Below are positions 46,798 through 57,315 of a stretch of 64,000 nucleotides of DNA, piece after piece. Below the pieces are notes generated by a model. The model was not told the DNA's origin and made no database searches. It saw only the letters and a list, made by a program, of their open reading frames with translations. Both the position numbers and the translations under genes were made by a program. The DNA comes from Margaritifera margaritifera (Eukaryota; Mollusca; Bivalvia; Unionida; Margaritiferidae). Numbering within the stretch: the first letter of the stretch is position 1; every line of letters starts with the position of its first letter. Location: NCBI GenBank assembly GCA_029931535.1, contig JAQPZY010001415.1, positions 2,322,501 to 2,386,500 on the forward strand, given 5' to 3'.

Positions 46798-47028
46798 ATA
46801 TAAAACCATCTCATCACGATCCACAACCTGGTTCTGATTGATTAATGCGCTCTCTTCTGTGCTACCCTTTTTTCTTTCTTCTATTTTTTTAATTTTTTTA
46901 TTTATTTATTAATATTAGTATTAAGCAAATGCAGAGTTTGCTTTATTGGCAGTTTTGAAACTTAATTACCCATCTATGTAGTACATGTGAATATACACAA
47001 CTACGTACATTCCTACCTTATTGTCTAC

Positions 47029-47074
<46 letters not shown>

Positions 47075-47354
47075 GGCACTGAACAGGCAGAGAGGTAAAT
47101 GGCCTCATAGTCCAATTATACAAATTATAATCGCAGAATGCCATATTTTCTTCTTCATTTCTCTTTTTGTCCTTCCCCTTTATTAGTTTTGGGATATTTT
47201 ACTTGAATTTGAAGTTTGGCTGGGTGTTTGTTTTTAGAACATAATTTTCAGAAGAAAAAAAAAAACAAGTAACAGAAAGAGAACGAAACGAGATAAACTG
47301 ATAAACCTGAAAAAGAAGACTGTAATTAATATCTCACTGTGTAAAAATCATATT
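46798..47354. other. No gene recognised; AG tract
   Basis: AT-rich DNA with (AG)n at about 47033-47072 and poly-A near 47258. Confidence 0.45.
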
Positions 47355-47355
47355 C

Positions 47356-47478
47356 ACACCTATAAAAATCCCAGGACAATATATCGACCTCTTGATTCAC
47401 ACCGATACAAATCCCACGACAATATATCGACCTCTTGATTCACACCGATACAAATCCCACGACAATATATCGACCTCG
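47356..47478. repeat. 43-bp tandem repeat, 3 copies
   Basis: Units with CACACCGATACAAATCCCAC and GACAATATATCGACCTC; the first copy differs at three positions. Confidence 0.94.
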
Positions 47479-47674
47479 TGAAACTAATCAAATAAGAGTC
47501 TCATTGTGTTATTGAGTGGAGGTTGTTACCACACACATATCAGTGAATGATCAGATTGATCGATTAATTGACTGATAACTGATGTACTAGTTTTAATTAA
47601 CTCTGAGAGTTCAATATAATTAGTGTGTGTGTGTTAGGGGGGGGGGCGGTATAACTAAATAAAGTACACTTTAC

Positions 47675-47676
<2 letters not shown>

Positions 47677-47765
<89 letters not shown>
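47677..47765. repeat. (GT)n followed by (AG)n microsatellite
   Basis: About 24 bases of GT, then about 64 bases of AG, joined without a spacer. Confidence 0.97.
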
Positions 47766-47766
<1 letters not shown>

Positions 47767-48689
47767 GGACGGGGAGTAGGGATGTGACCATGTTTATGTA
47801 AAATTATTTATCCCTTTATAAACAATCCACCCATGCCTGAAATCGACATATTAATAGATGAATTATCGATTGATTGATGGGTGGATGGTTTTTGGTTAAT
47901 ACATTCGATAATCTTGTTTGACTCAAATGACATATCTCAACTGTTGCGAGATTTTTCGCGCAGTTTTGGGCAAAGAACCGAAGAGAAGCTACATTAAATG
48001 ATAAAAAAGAAATCAACCACCCTTCAATTTTGCTTCTAAATTATTCTGAATTGCGTTTAAAAACAGTAAGTGGTCACAATTCTCATTAAAAAAATGAAAA
48101 TTCCATAAGATTTCTACATTAATAACAATATACAATAGAATCCCATAAACTTTTACAGAAAATCAATATATTGAAATTCTTTTTAAAAAATCTTTAGACA
48201 TGCATAGGTGATGATTTCAGCACTTGTTTTTGCATTTTATAGGGAACTTGATCTATTGTTGAAAAATCCGTATTTGTTTCACATTAAACAAATCAATTTG
48301 AGAAGGCCATTCTATACACGGAACATAAAATTTGGCAAGGTCAAATCCCAACTGGCTTCCACTGCGAGAAATCACGTAATACACGTTGCATCGAGTCAAG
48401 GATTTGTAATTCCCACAGATTTTCATATTTTTATTTTTGTAAGTTTATTAAAGGATAAACTGTCAGATTATTATGATATATGAGTGGGACAAATCAGACA
48501 AAAGGCCTATTTTTTGCAGCCATTAAAAAAATCCATTACTTTTTAAGTCGATGGGCTTGTCAGTAGTGGTAGCTTGTTTTGTAAGAAGGAACAGCACAAA
48601 CTGTATCTTCTAGATACAAGCTGTTCATACAAAGGAACTTTGTACATGTATGTAGTACTCCAAATGCATTGGGTCCACAATGAAATTGT
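47766..48689. other. No gene recognised
   Basis: AT-rich unique DNA. A 91-codon plus-strand frame at 48208-48483 shows no recognisable motif. Confidence 0.4.
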
Positions 48690-49386
48690 AGTTTGTGAAA
48701 TATATCCCGTTTCACTGTTTGAAATATATCCCATTTCACTGTTTGAAATATATCCCGTTTCACTGTTTGAAATATATCCCATTTCAAAATTTGAAATATA
48801 TCCCGTTTCACTGTTTGAAATATATCCCGTTTCACTGTTTGAAATATATCCCACACTGTTTGAAATATATCCCGTTTCACTGTTTGAAATATATCCCATT
48901 TCACTGTTTGAAATATATCCCATTTCACTGTTTGAAATATATCCCATTTCACTGTTTGTTATATTTCCCGTTTCACTGTTTGAAATATATCCCATTTCAC
49001 TGTTTGAAATATATCCCATTTCACTGTTTGTTATATTTCCCGTTTCACTGTGTGAAATATATCCCATTTCACTGTTTGAAATACATCCCGTTTCACTGTT
49101 TGAAATATATCCCATTTCACTGTTCGAAATATATCCCATTTCACTGTTTGAAATATATCCCATTTCACTGTTTGTTATATTTCCCGTTTCACTGTGTGAA
49201 ATATATCCCATTTCACTGTTTGAAATATATCCCATTTCACTGTGTGAAATATATCCCATTTCACTGTGTGAAATATATCCCATTTCACTGTGTGAAATAT
49301 ATCCCATTTCACTGGTCGAAATATATCCCATTTCACTGTGTGAAATATATCCCATTTCACTGTTTGAAATATATCCCATTTCACTA
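48690..49386. repeat. 24-bp minisatellite, about 29 copies
   Basis: Units TGAAATATATCCCATTTCAC plus TGTT, with ATCCCGTTTC, TTATATTTCCCG and GTGTGAAA variants. Period 24 keeps frames open on both strands (up to about 290 codons), which are spurious. Each unit can pair TGAAAT with ATTTCA over a 7-base loop; the GTGTGAAA variants in the right third extend this to GTGAAAT/ATTTCAC. Confidence 0.96.
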
Positions 49387-49733
49387 TGCCTTCTACGTTT
49401 AAGGAGGTTATCATTAACTTTTATTAAAATTAGTTCAGATTATAATTGACTTGGATTAATTCAATTCAGATTTTGTGTACACAAACAGAACATTATCAAA
49501 ATAGCTGCCTGTTAGACATCAACTTCACATGCCAGTTAGACATCAACTTCTGATGCCAGTTGGACGTCAACTTCTCATGCCAGCTACAGTATGAATATCA
49601 ATAATCTCATATAACTTTGACCACCATGATCAAGGCCAAGATTGAGCAAGTCATCAGTTTCCTAGACTTCTCTTTTCTCTCTCTAATCATCCAGATTTGT
49701 CAAAATGTATTAAAAAATAATAATTCCGTTTTG

Positions 49734-49811
<78 letters not shown>

Positions 49812-50279
49812 AATTTTAAAATAAAGCTCAGGTCAGTAAACAGAGTATATCAAATCTTTAAAATACAAAGTGCAGGGTCAGAAAGTGGAAGTTCGGACGC
49901 AGAGACTCTCACAAGAGAAAACTCATGTTCGATTGGCTTCCTATGATACCACATGTTTAATTATATCTATGACATTAAATACAGTCCTGATCTCAAGGCT
50001 TTAGTGTGCTGACATTCTAAGTCTTTTCAGATAGTAATAAGACTTTCACAAATCAATTTCAATACCAAATGCAAATAAGTAACTCTGGTCTTAAATTACA
50101 AGTCACGAAGTTATTGTCATCGAATTTGTCAGAGGAATCGTCAAATTATACCTACATAACCATTTACTTCAAATTTAATAAAAATATCCAGGGTATCATG
50201 AGTAGTGTTTAAATTACGCTTAAAGACAGACGGACAACAACGACTGGATTTGACTGGCTTTGGGACGGCAGAAATAGGA
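49387..50279. other. No gene recognised; CT tract
   Basis: AT-rich DNA holding a pure (CT)n run at about 49739-49810 and three imperfect 28-30 bp units with GTTAGACATCAACTTC at about 49510-49580. Confidence 0.5.
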
Positions 50280-50440
50280 AGTACATGTAGTACATACATA
50301 CATACCTACATACATACCTACATACCTACCTACCTACCTATCTACCTACATACATACATACATACATACATACATACATACATACATACATACATACATA
50401 CATACATACATACATACATACATACATACATACATACAGC
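50280..50440. repeat. (TACA)n microsatellite
   Basis: About 150 bases of TACA/TACC tetranucleotides, with the last 100 pure. Confidence 0.97.
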
Positions 50441-50493
50441 ATCAGTAGTAGAGGGAGCCAATCAAGACTGAAACCGGGGTGAGCTGTGTTAAG

Positions 50494-50928
50494 TCATAGA
50501 GCCAGTGGCGGCGCAAGGGGGGAGTCGGGGGGGGGGGGGCAATTGATCCCGGGCGCCAGGAGAAGGGGGGTGGGGGCGCCATTGGGAGCTTTTTTGCAGT
50601 TGTAACGGGGGCTTAGATGGGGGGGGGGGGTAGGATGGAGTTTGGCAACTGACATAAAAACTGTCCTCTGTGGCGTGAGGGTTCGAGGCCTATGGGGGCA
50701 ATGTTCTTTAGTGGCGCCCCTACAGAGGCGAACAGGGGCAATGTTCTTTAGTGGCGCTCCTATTTTGCTACAGAGGACAGTTTTTATATCAGTTGCCAAG
50801 CTCAATCCTACCCCCGCCATCTAAGCCCCCGTTACAACTGTAAAGAAAAGAGCTCCTAACGGCGCTCCCTCCCCTTCGCCTGGCGCCATCCCCCCCCCTC
50901 GTGCTGTCACTTGCTCTGTGAGTTTAGT
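50494..50928. mobile_element. GC-rich long inverted-repeat element
   Basis: Two arms of about 160-180 bp in inverted orientation. The left arm runs from CATAGAGCCAGTGGCGGCGC through CAGTTGTAACGGGGGCTTAG and GGCAACTGACATAAAAACTG to TCCTCTGT (about 50676). The right arm mirrors it from ACAGAGGACAG (about 50771) through CATCTAAGCCCCCGTTACAA to CTTGCTCTGTG (about 50928). The 95 bp loop holds a direct duplication of GGGGCAATGTTCTTTAGTGG. Several G and C homopolymers are embedded. The ends (CAGTGGCGGCGC-like) recall hAT-type MITEs, but no clear 8 bp target duplication was found. Confidence 0.75.
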
Positions 50929-50992
50929 TTTGTACTTTTTCAAAAACTTGCACCCCAAAACATTGTAGAACAGTTTTAATTCATAGGTAAAT

Positions 50993-51118
50993 TTGTCAGA
51001 TATCTTAGTTTTGTGTCAGATATCTTAGAATATGTCAGATATCTTAGTTTTGTGTCAGATATCTTAGTTTTGTGCCAGATATCTTAGTTTTGTGTCAGAT
51101 ATCTTAGTTTTGTGCCAG
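50993..51118. repeat. 20-bp tandem repeat, about 6 copies
   Basis: Units TATCTTAGTTTTGTGTCAGA, one copy a base shorter and diverged. Core TCAGATATCTTA contains the palindrome AGATATCT. Confidence 0.94.
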
Positions 51119-51210
51119 AGTAGTCCTATTTTGACATTGAAATGTGTCAAGAGAAAATTTCTATCACTGGATCTACTCTGTTTTATGTCTTTTAAAAAAT
51201 AAAAATTCTT

Positions 51211-51215
<5 letters not shown>

Positions 51216-51247
<32 letters not shown>

Positions 51248-51277
51248 CACAAAAACACACAGACAAACAGACAGACA

Positions 51278-51332
<55 letters not shown>
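51216..51332. repeat. (CT)n and (AC)n microsatellites
   Basis: CT run of about 27 bases, a short spacer with (CAGA)n, then an AC run of about 52 bases. Confidence 0.96.
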
Positions 51333-51334
<2 letters not shown>

Positions 51335-51659
51335 TACATTTTGCCGAAACACTCTGTGTCTAGATTTAAAAAAAGAAAATTTCCAACTGTCACAAGTATA
51401 TTGACCTTGGGGATTAAAAAAGTCGTTCAGTGTATTTATCAATTTTTCATAGCTAGTGAAGACATTCAATTGTAACTTTGTATTAATTTTGATGAATGAC
51501 TCTTTGACCTCCCAGTACGCTAAGTGTGACATATTTAAGAGCTGGAACACAAACAAAGAAAATTTCCTTGAATACTTAAGAATCTTATTTGACACAAGCC
51601 AGCTCGTAATAATATAATTAAAGTGTAATCTAGATAAAGTCCGATTATTTCTTTTTTGC

Positions 51660-52812
51660 AACCAAATATAACAAATACACAGACTCGAATGGGATTGTCG
51701 TTTTGTTTAAAATAGAACATTAGGGCCGGAAGTAGATCCTTGGTTGTTGGAAGTAGATCCTTGGTTGCTGGAAGTTGATCCTTGGTTGTTGGAAGTAGAT
51801 CCTTGGTTGTTGGATTGTAGATACATGGTTGATGGATTGTAGATACTAGTATCTGGTTGTTGGATAGTAGATCTATGTTCTAACATATATTTGGTTCGCA
51901 GATAAACTGAGATTTTTGCAACTAACAATAGAAAATAGCCAGACGCGAATGGGATGGTAGTTTTGTTTAAAATAGGATAGTATATGAGGATAGGGACATT
52001 ATAGATGGTGGTAGAGGTTTTTACTTTATAATTGGGATTATAGTGTAGTAAACGAAATAATGAAGTTAGTTTTGTTGATAAGGGGTTTAAATTGTGTTGT
52101 ATACTGCTTCTTTTACATCTAAAGGTGTGGGGTCATTAGATGAGTGGGTGTTTATATGGAAGGATTATGAGGATGATGGGTTTTTTTTTTTTTTTAAATT
52201 AAGTTAGATCTTTAGTGGGAATATTATAGAAGGGGGTAGAGATTTTAACTTTATAAAGGGGATCATAGGAGAATATGGGCAATTAGGAATATTATTGATG
52301 GAATAGATATTTTTACTTTATTTATAAGAATGTTTGTAGGAGGGTTGGGGGACGGGTGGGTGTTAAGTATTTTTATTTATACCCCTTCTTTCAAATCCTA
52401 CCTTGTGTGCATGGGCTGGTGGTTTTGTTTAAAAACAGAGAGTGTGCGATGGTCGGGACATTATAGTAGATATTTGGTTGGTGGATAGTAGATAATTGGT
52501 TTGTTGATAGTAGATCACTGGGTGTTGGATAGTAGATAATTGGTTAGTGGATAGTATATAACGGGGTCCTGCATAGTAAATCACTAGTTGGTGGATAGTA
52601 GATAATTAGGTATTGATATGTAGGGATTATGAGGATGGTACTTTTGTTTTTAAAAACGGAGGGTAGGCAGGGATAGACATATTATAGAATGGGGTATAGA
52701 TTTAAGCTTTATACAGAGATTAGGGCTGGGGTTAGGGTTAGGGTTGTTAGTTTAATTGTGAAGGGATTTAAATTCTATTTTACACCCCTTCTTTTACGTC
52801 CTACCCTGTTCT
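51660..52812. repeat. Degenerate higher-order repeat
   Basis: Four blocks begin with a shared anchor: CGAATGGGATTGTCG and TTTTGTTTAAAAT (about 51685-51713), CGAATGGGATGGTAG plus the same (about 51945-51973), CATGGGCTGGTGG plus TTTTGTTTAAAA (about 52410-52434) and GAGGATGGTACTTTTG (about 52630). Blocks contain GTAGATCCTTGGTTGTTGGA-like 21-25 bp sub-repeats (regular at 51726-51800, degenerate at 52460-52615), then ATTATAGA...GGTAGAG...TTTACTTTATA, and CCCCTTCTTTTACRTCCTAC. GT/T-rich strand bias throughout. No coding frame. Confidence 0.7.
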
Positions 52813-53672
52813 TGTTATAGACAACTACTAAACAAGAACCTTACACATAATAAACCTGAAGACGTTGGAGCTTATGTCATCCATACAGACGACCGTCATC
52901 ATTCAGGATCTCTGCTAAGATACACCACATCAATACACTGTTAAAAAACATACCTTCAACATGCCTGCTTCATGCGAATTTTCGGTCTGTCCCCATAAAC
53001 TTTCGACTCTTTTTCCCTATAAACATTTGATCATTATTTTCTCATGTTCATTTCCAATTGTCCCTATAAACTTTCGACCCTATTTAACACATTCATTTAG
53101 AGGGTAAACCAAACTCGCATTTCTCTTCCAAACACATGCTACACTGTTACAAAACAGACAGACCTGACATCATTGGGTTTTTCCGTTTTCGAGTGCAGAC
53201 CGTCATCTCATGTTACACTGTTACAAACCATATGAACCAAGATGGCGCATATTTTAAATTCCCATAGAGCCCTCGAATTTTTTTGACCCTATTTAAGACA
53301 GTCCCCCCCCCCCCGCCCCGTTTGAGTCCCTAGTGGCCCCCCTCTACAACTAGCATCACTGCATTTGATACGAGAAAAAAAATCGGTACCATTCCGTACG
53401 TATGAAACGGATTATGTTCGTTCGATTTGATAAAAAGAACCAAATGAAAAGGCTGCATTTTTATTTTACTATACTCAATGTTTTTATTTTATTTTTTTTT
53501 TAAAACTGAAAACGGTTGAGAAGTTCTCAAGAAAAATGCCTTTAGTGGCCTCCTAAATTTCATATGTAAAGAATATAGGGAAAAGTATTATTATTTTTTT
53601 TTTAACCATAGACTCTAGAACGCGATAGCATGCGCTGTGCGTGTACCGTCAATGAAAAGATATTCAGTAACT
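52813..53672. other. No gene recognised; weak internal repeats
   Basis: Contains recurring fragments such as CCCTATAAACTTTCGAC (about 53000 and 53074) and ACACTGTTACAAA (about 53143 and 53216, with a variant at 52936), and a poly-C run near 53308-53320. Possibly a continuation of the degenerate repeat block to the left. Confidence 0.45.
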
Positions 53673-53675
53673 TTA

Positions 53676-53911
53676 GGGACCGACCATGTTACGAGCCATC
53701 ATATTTGTTTTTCTTTTACTTGAAGATAATCTTTTTTTACAACTAATATAATGGATATAATAGATTTTTCTTTGCTATAAATCAGAGCAAAAATATTTGT
53801 ATTCTAACTAGTTGAGAGCTGGAATTTTTTTTTTTTTAAATTGCAAAGCCCCCCCCCCCCCCCTCTCTCCTCGCCTCCGCTCTTTTCCCCGAAAATTAAA
53901 TGGTCGGTCCC
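53676..53911. mobile_element. Harbinger-like MITE, copy 1
   Basis: Terminal inverted repeats GGGACCGACCAT and ATGGTCGGTCCC, perfect over 12 bases, flanked on both sides by TTA (53673-53675 and 53912-53914), the TWA target duplication typical of PIF/Harbinger elements. About 236 bp, AT-rich inside, with a poly-C run near the right end and no coding. The interior at 53740-53762 contains CAACTAATATAATGGATATA, which is also the core of the 34 bp satellite at 21.5-22.9 kb and of the MITE at 62.1 kb. Confidence 0.85.
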
Positions 53912-54117
53912 TTAGGACTGTGCATATTGAGAGCAGGAGTCAGAAAAATACACGGAATGAAGTGGAAGTCGTAATTTTTTGCAACTTCTTACATTTTTTT
54001 CTTTCCATGAAACGTATAAAATCAGATCAATGGGCATTTGTGTGACCCACAAAGGGACCAGATAGTTTGAAACATATTTTTATTGAAAAGTTACGATCTA
54101 TTCTCAAATTTATGAGC

Positions 54118-54357
54118 GTTGTAAACTTTGGACGCTATTTGGACGTGTAAGATAGCATTGTAAACTTTGGACGCTATTTGGACGTGTAAGATAGCATTGT
54201 AAACTTTGGACGCTATTTGGACGTGTAAGATAGCATTGTAAACTTTGGACGCTATTTGGACGTGTAAGATAGCCCTGTAAACTTTGGACGCTATTTGGAC
54301 GTGTAAGATAGCATTGTGAACTTTGGACGCTATTTGGACGTGTAAGATAGCATTAAG
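54118..54357. repeat. 39-bp minisatellite, about 6 copies
   Basis: Units of 39 bp with GTAAACTTTGGACGCTATTT and GGACGTGTAAGATAGCATT. Nearly identical. Confidence 0.97.
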
Positions 54358-54427
54358 ATGATGTATCCCACTGTCAGATTGCCTAATGATGTGGCAACAC
54401 TCTGTTTATTCTTACTTGCGTCTAATG

Positions 54428-54480
54428 TGTGTGTGTGTGTGTGTGTTGTTGTTGTTGCTGGGGGGGGGGGGTGGAGGGAC
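54428..54480. repeat. (GT)n, (GTT)n and poly-G cluster
   Basis: GT run at about 54426-54445, then GTT triplets and a G run with a few interruptions. Confidence 0.9.
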
Positions 54481-54897
54481 GTCGTTTACCGGTATATATG
54501 TACTCGCATATGTCTACGGCGATATTCAAAAGCCCCGTATTTAACAAAGGCTCTCATGACAAATTTCAGATGTCCCCAGGGGTAAATCGCTACTTTTCAC
54601 CATTGCGATACCAGGCTTGATCGCCGGCAAGCACGTGCATGTGTGTGTTGTCACCCAACAAAGGTTGCTAGTTTTATTCCGTTTTTTTTTTTTCTTTCTC
54701 CACCTCAAAGGACACATCACAGGATCTAAGCCGTCGAGTGTACTTAACTTCTTATTCAAATTGGCGTTACACAAAAACATTTTGTATATCAGACTGGCAA
54801 CATTGGCTTGCGAAATGAAGCGGTTTCCAAAAAGTATGCGCAACAGAAATTGATCCCTCTTGTGAACGCTGTTCATGGAGCCATAAAAGTGACCTGC

Positions 54898-55031
54898 GTT
54901 ATAAGTGAGGCGATCTTATACAGGCTGTGTAAAATAAAAGTGATCCCCGTAGTAGTAGTAAGTAAAATTAACGACGTGTGCGGCCATCGGTGATCCCCGT
55001 TATAAGTGAGGCGATCTTATACAGGCTGTGT
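54898..55031. repeat. 33-bp perfect direct repeat, 101 bp apart
   Basis: GTTATAAGTGAGGCGATCTT plus 13 further bases occurs at 54898-54930 and 54999-55031. The second copy abuts the 3' end of the minus-strand LINE at about 55035. Confidence 0.92.
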
Positions 55032-55034
55032 CGA

Positions 55035-56395
55035 ATTACATCATCATTGGTTTTATGCCCTAAGGCAGATTTGAGGCATGCATCTTCTCCACTCTTCTCT
55101 TAGCATCGCTCTACGTTTCATGTTCGCAGGAATTATTCTCCTTGAGATCGTCCAGTAGCTTGATTCTAGGCTTTCCTCCTGGTCTCTTTATTTACATTCT
55201 GACTTCCATGACTTCTCTTAACAGGCTTTCACCTCCTAAAATGTGTCCGATCCACTTCTTCTTCCTCTCGAGTATAACATTCAATAAAGTTCTCTTTTCA
55301 TCGACCAGTCTTATGACCTCTTCATTTATCTTTCGGTCACTCCAACTAACTTTCTCCATGTGCCTCCATATCCACATCTCAAATGCTTCTAGCCTTTTTT
55401 TATTTCTTCCTGTCTCAGCGTCCGCGTTTCTAAGCCATAGAGCGCTACACTCCATACAATCATAATGAAAATCGTTTTCTTTAGGTCTTTGCTCATTTGT
55501 TGTGTTAGAAAGTCTGTCCTCTTGTTGAATGCATCTTTGGTCATTCCGATTATTGTTTTTACTTCATCTTGGCACCTTCAATCATCTGATATTAAAGATC
55601 CTAAATATCTAAACTTTCTCACTTGTTCTACTCTTTCTCCGTCGATTGTAATATTCAAATCTTTACCTCCTTCTCTGCAAAGTCTCATGACCATGGTCTT
55701 CTTCACGTAGATCTTCATGTCCTATATCTTTCTATATTTGTTAAAGGAGTACATCAACTGTTGCAAATCACTTTCTGATCCTGAAATCAGGCCTTGATCA
55801 TCGGCGAACCTAACATCTGTCTGTAGTTGTCCTCCCATTCTAATTCCTTCTTCCACTTCTTCCATTGCTTCAATCATCATCATCTCTACGTAAATGGAAA
55901 CCGTAAAGGTGAAAGCAAACAACCTTGCCTGACACCACGTCCAACTTACCCTGGTTCGGAAATACCTTCTGCCACTTTTACTACTGCTTCCTGTTGTATA
56001 TATAGTTCGGTAATGAGTCTCCTGTATCTCCAATCCACCCCAACCTTCTTTAGAATTTCATCAGCTTTTTCCACTTAACCCGGTCAAATGCTTTCTCAAA
56101 ATCGACAAAGCTCCTCTTCATGTTCTGGCCTTCGTTCACACAGGATTCATCACCGCTATTGCTTCTCTCGTTCCACATCCTTTCCTAAATCCAAACTGAG
56201 TCTTGCCGATGAAATAATTTGCTTTCGCCTCTAATCAATACTTTTAACATGATTGTAGATGCATGCGAAATCAGACTGTTTGTTCTGTGGTCTGCACATT
56301 CTACAGTGTTTAGCTTCTTTTGTAGCGTTACTATTATCGATTTTGTTAAATCCTCAGGCCACTCACCTTTTGTATACATATCTTTGCACCGAACA
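55035..56395 (-). pseudogene. Third LINE type: RT remnant
   Basis: The minus strand from about 56395 reads MYTKGEWPEDLTKSIIVTLQ, then VECADHRTNSLISHAST, the N-terminal part of the RT fingers. After several frameshifts there are DFEKAF-like DNA at about 56110-56090, GIRMGGQLQTDVRFADDQGL with an intact FADD catalytic motif (55722-56033), and the C-terminal RLEAFEMWIWRHMEKVSW and KKWIGHILGGESLL (55192-55455). It ends a short way on in (ATG)n, giving a minimal 3' UTR as in RTE-like elements. No endonuclease remains: the 5' side is cut off exactly at a 27 bp minisatellite. Stops and frameshifts make it non-functional. Confidence 0.83.
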
Positions 56396-57315
56396 CGAAT
56401 TACATATTTATACTCCAAAACACGAATTACATATTTATACTCCAAAACACGAAGTACATATTTATACTCCAAAACACGAAGTACATCTTTATACTCCAAA
56501 ACATGAAGTCCATCTTTATACTCCAAAACACGAAGTACATATTTATTCTCCAAAACACGAAGTACATCTTTATAGTGCAACACACGAATTACATATTTAT
56601 ACTCCAAAACATGAAGTACATATTTATACTCCAAAACACGAAGTACATATCTATACTCCAAAACACGAAGTACATATTTATACTCCAAAACACGAAGTAC
56701 ATCTTGATACTTCAAAAAAAAGTACATCTTTATACTCCAAAACACGAAGTACATATTTATACTCCAAAACACGAAGTACATCTTTATACTCCAAAACACG
56801 AAGTACATCTTTATACTCCAAAACACGAAGTACATATTTATACTCCAAAACACGAAGTACATCTTTATAGTGCAACACACGAAGTACATATTTATACTCC
56901 AAAACACGAAGTACATCTTTATACTCCAAAACACGAAGTACATCTTTATACTCCAAAACACGAAGTACATATTTATACTCCAACACAAAGTACATCTTTA
57001 TACTCCAAAACACGAAGTACATCTTTATACTCCAAAACACGAAGTACATATTTATACTCCAAAACACGAAGTACATATTTATACTCCAAAACACGAAGTA
57101 CATATTTATACTCCAAAACACGATGTACATCTTTATACTCCAAAACATGAAGTGCATATTTATACTCCAATACACGAATTACATATTTATACTCCAAAAC
57201 ACGAATTACATATTTATACTCCAAAACATGAAGTACATATTTATACTCCAAAACATGAAGTACATCTTTATACTCCAAAACACGAAGTACATATTTATAC
57301 TCCAAAACACATAAA
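56395..57315. repeat. 27-bp minisatellite, about 34 copies
   Basis: Units of 27 bp with CCAAAACACGAAGTACAT and CTTTATACT or ATTTATACT; rarer ATTACAT, ATGAAG and TAGTGCAACACACG variants. Period is a multiple of three, so long frames on both strands are spurious. It directly abuts the 5'-truncated end of the minus-strand LINE. Confidence 0.96.

Noticed and set aside
48543..49449. Frames of 278, 291 and 235 codons on both strands
   Set aside because: Period of 24 bp keeps frames open; both strands look equally coding, which is expected of an array and not of a gene.
52721..52747. Two to three TTAGGG-like units
   Set aside because: Too few and embedded in a G+T-rich degenerate repeat; not evidence of an interstitial telomere.
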